Of a stretch of DNA of 64,000 nt, positions 61,486-64,000 are shown in pieces (positions within the stretch are counted from its first letter, which is position 1; each line of letters opens with the position of its first letter). The stretch comes from Loxodes magnus (Eukaryota > Ciliophora > Karyorelictea > Loxodida > Loxodidae): NCBI GenBank assembly GCA_946699065.1, contig CAMPDV010000081.1, positions 62,001-126,000 of the forward strand, read 5' to 3'. A program made the translations under genes and the position numbers. The notes under the pieces were generated by a model. The model was not told where the DNA came from. It saw nothing but the letters and a program-made list of their open reading frames with translations, and did not search any database.

Positions 61486-62215
61486 ATGGAGAAGAACATT
61501 CGTCTTTCTAAGAAATAACAAAGAAAAACAAGAAAACAAGTGAAGAACGAGGAGCTAAAAAAGCAAAGACAGGATAGAGAATCTAGCTCGTCTTCAGAGG
61601 GAAAAGTAACGGTTGATCCGAATGAACAATAAAACCCTGAAACCAAAAATAACAATTTACTCCAAAGCGAAATCGAAAAAATGAAAGAAAAAATTGCAAA
61701 ATATGAAGAGATATTTTTTAATCAAAGAGAAAAAATCCGGGAGCTAATGAATTACATAGAAGATTAAAATAACGAATTGCTAATTCTCAAAAGTTAACTG
61801 ATTAAAAACTCAGTAGTAACAGAAAATTAGCTTTATGAAATGTCGTAAACTAACTTCAATTAATCACAAAGATGATCATAGAAGAATATTAGCACAAAAT
61901 ACAACATTAAGAAAAGTAAAATTAAGTAAAAAATGATGCAAACATAAAAAAAAGAATTGAGATGCTGGAGAAAAAAGTTTTTTAAAAATAGAAATTAGAA
62001 AAATGATATAAAAATTATTGGTACTGCTAATCTTGGTATCATTTTCTAAGACATTGTAAGAAATGAAGATAACTCAAGCACAATGAAGAATAAAGGACCT
62101 GAAGAAACTTAAACAAACTTTGGATTACTGAGTAAGGAATATATAAATAGAAACTATGAACAAGAAACTAAGAGAATCCTTCGTGGTAGCCGTCCACTTT
62201 AAAAGAAGATCGTGG
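61486..62215 (+). pseudogene. CCHC/coiled-coil family copy H, knuckle out of frame
   Basis: ATG 61486 opens MEKNIRLSKKQQRKTRKQ, then QDRESSSSSEGKVTVD, and a coiled coil (EIEKMKEKIAKYEEI and KIRELMNYIEDQNNELLIL). The zinc-knuckle equivalent, Y-WY-C-QSWY-H-FLRH-C at about 62016-62057, lies in a different frame and its first Cys is Tyr (TAT for TGT). Its Trp in WYC is TGG, at the site that is UGA in copy E. Probably a decayed copy. Confidence 0.55.
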
Positions 62216-62453
62216 AGAACAACGACGGAAAAAAACTTGTCAGCAGAAACCTGGTTGAAAAACCCAGGATATGCAAACTTTAATTTTACATTTAGTTAAA
62301 ATAATAATAAAAATATTTCATTTATATGTAAATCTATTGCTAAATTTTTACTTTATAAGAAATATTCTTTAAAAAGTATTAAATAATAAATTTTTTTAAA
62401 AAGATAGTGAATTTTTCATATTTTTAATAATGAGATAATATACTTATTAATAA

Positions 62454-62525
62454 GCCTCTATGGCTCAGTTGGCAGAGCATTCGCTTAGTAAGCGAAAGGT
62501 CCGTGGTTCGAGCCCGCGTGGAGGC
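62454..62525 (+). tRNA. tRNA-Thr (anticodon AGU)
   Basis: A 72-nt cloverleaf folds fully: acceptor GCCTCTA/TGGAGGC (one G-U pair), D arm GCTC/GAGC, anticodon arm TTCGC-TTAGTAA-GCGAA with anticodon AGT at 62487-62489, variable loop AGGTC, T arm CGTGG-TTCGAGC-CCGCG. Internal A box TGGCTCAGTTGG and B box GGTTCGAGCCC are present. Position 62526 is T, a plausible discriminator base before CCA addition. No intron. Confidence 0.95.
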
Positions 62526-62530
62526 TTTTT
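62526..62530 (+). terminator. RNA polymerase III terminator
   Basis: A run of five T directly after the acceptor stem of the tRNA, the standard Pol III stop signal. Confidence 0.85.
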
Positions 62531-64000
62531 GTTGAATAAATTATTTTTTATTATATTTATTTTGATTCAAATTTTAAATTTTTCTGTTATACAAGCATAA
62601 TAATCTTCATATTTATTTATATAGAATTTCCCAATAATTTAAACCTTTTTATATTTTATATTTTTTTCGTCTATTTATTAATTTATTTAAGAGAATTTTC
62701 TTTTATTTAAAATTATATTACTTTAAATTTGCAAAAAATATTTAAATAATTTTAAAATTTTTATTCTTTAGGTTTTATCTCTAAATTATTCTTAAATATA
62801 ATTCATAAGAATAATTTGTTCATATTATAATAATTTTATTAATAATAGAAATTATTTTTTACGTCTTTCTAATTCATAATTTTCTTTTTATTCCATAAAG
62901 ATTTATTTATATTATCAATCATTTTTTTTTTTTGATCATTTTGAAAAAATTTTAATTTAATTTTTAAACTTTATTTAACTTAATTTTCATTAAATTTTTT
63001 TAATTCTATAAAAGTGATAATTTGTGCTGGTTTTATAAAAAATTAATATAAATATTTAATAATTTAAATTAAAATTTTGAAACAAACAAATTTTTTTAAT
63101 TATAAATATATGTTCTAGTTTAAATTTCTTTTAGTAGTGAAATTTTTTCTAGCATTAGGATATTTTAAATTTAATTAATAATACTTTAAATTTAAATAAT
63201 TTTTTGAGTCAAATGTAAAATCTTTTAGCTATTTGTTCCTGCTAAGGATTACATGGTCCATCATGGCGCAAGTCCAGACATAAGTTGCAGTTCGATATTA
63301 AATCTTACGAGCAAAGAGGTACTCCTACATAACCTGGTGCTATTTATGCACTATATTTTTTGCATTTTACACAAATTTTTGGTGTTACTTTTTACTAACT
63401 AACTTAATTTTTAGGGTTTTATATGGCTTACAACTACATCTATAAGCTTTTTATTTATGATTAAAAAGCATTTTTCTCAAACTCATAATTATTTTTAAAT
63501 TCTGCTAGTTTTTATTTCATTTATTTATTTATAATATCTTTATCTTGAATCTCTTAGTTCTTTTTTTATAAACTCAGTTATAATTCTAATATTTATAAAT
63601 TTAGTTTTTCACACATCTGCACTTAATTATTATATTGGATTTGCATTTACTATTATCATTTAATTAAATCTTTTAAGTTTTTATTTAAATTTTAAAGTTC
63701 CTATGTTTTTTCTTATAAATCTCTATTCAATTCCTATTTTTGTTTTTCTATTCTTTAGTTTTCATTTTATAACTAGTTTTGATAGTTATTTTCAGATAAA
63801 TTTTTTGAAAGTTCTGCATTCTTCTATATTTCTTGCATCTGGAGTATTAGATCTTTTATTTACTATTAAAGAGAATTTTCTTTATTCTATTATTCTTTGC
63901 TTTCCTATTACAGTGATTCAATAGTATTTAAATTTTATTCCTATTATTTTTCTAGTTATTCTTTATCTCTACTTAGATTTTTTATTTCCATTTCATAGTT
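62531..64000. other. AT-rich DNA with one GC-richer island (63235-63345)
   Basis: Mostly AT-rich, no coding similarity. Around 63235-63345 the composition is balanced (GGATTACATGGTCCATCATG, GGCGCAAGTCCAGAC, GAGGTACTCC) with a short AGGT/ACCT stem; I recognise no RNA family. The phenylalanine-rich open stretch at 63703-63924 has no motif and is not called. Confidence 0.4.

Noticed and set aside
41654..62215. Complete retrotransposon
   Set aside because: Gag-like zinc-knuckle proteins are present, but I found no reverse transcriptase, integrase, endonuclease or long terminal repeats in the window.

Overview
The window looks like ciliate nuclear DNA that uses a fully reassigned genetic code. 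UAA and UAG sit at conserved glutamine or polar sites, and UGA sits at invariant tryptophans (for example the W of a kinase GTTRWMAPEL motif at 53518-53520 and the W of WD-repeat TIKIW motifs). UGA also appears to end the best genes. This matches the code described for karyorelictean ciliates such as Loxodes (NCBI table 27); a Condylostoma-type code is the main alternative. The organism is inferred from the code, the AT-rich intergenic DNA and the gene content, not from a database match. Whether it is germline or somatic DNA cannot be told.

Layout. (1) Positions 1-38571 are one continuous array of about 313 near-identical 123-bp units on the minus strand, each encoding a 41-residue WD40 repeat. 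It runs off the left edge, so the C-terminus is missing. From 38571 down to 14686 about 194 units stay in one frame. A 1-bp loss near 14685, another near 10444 and sixteen copies of an identical 2-bp deletion (600-9800) break the remainder. (2) Positions 38578-38953 hold a 91-bp tandem repeat at the 5' side of the array. (3) Positions 40111-41590 (-) hold a decayed kinase-WD40 gene. (4) Positions 41654-62200 hold AT-rich DNA with eight copies of a coiled-coil/CCHC zinc-knuckle protein family (gag- or ORF1-like), two of them intact. It also holds an intact 861-residue kinase/pentapeptide/WD40 gene (51460-54045, -), a Kelch-repeat gene (56684-57720, -), five copies of a short hairpin module and several structured, GC-richer islands. 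(5) A tRNA-Thr(AGU) lies at 62454-62525, followed by AT-rich DNA.

The most interesting element is the giant WD40 array. Its framework is almost invariant even at silent sites, while differences cluster at a few positions expected on the propeller face. That pattern recalls the hypervariable WD40 arrays of fungal NLR incompatibility proteins. The two kinase-WD40 genes nearby on the same strand suggest a family in which a kinase is coupled to a WD40 sensor, although a kinase domain joined directly to the giant array is not seen here.
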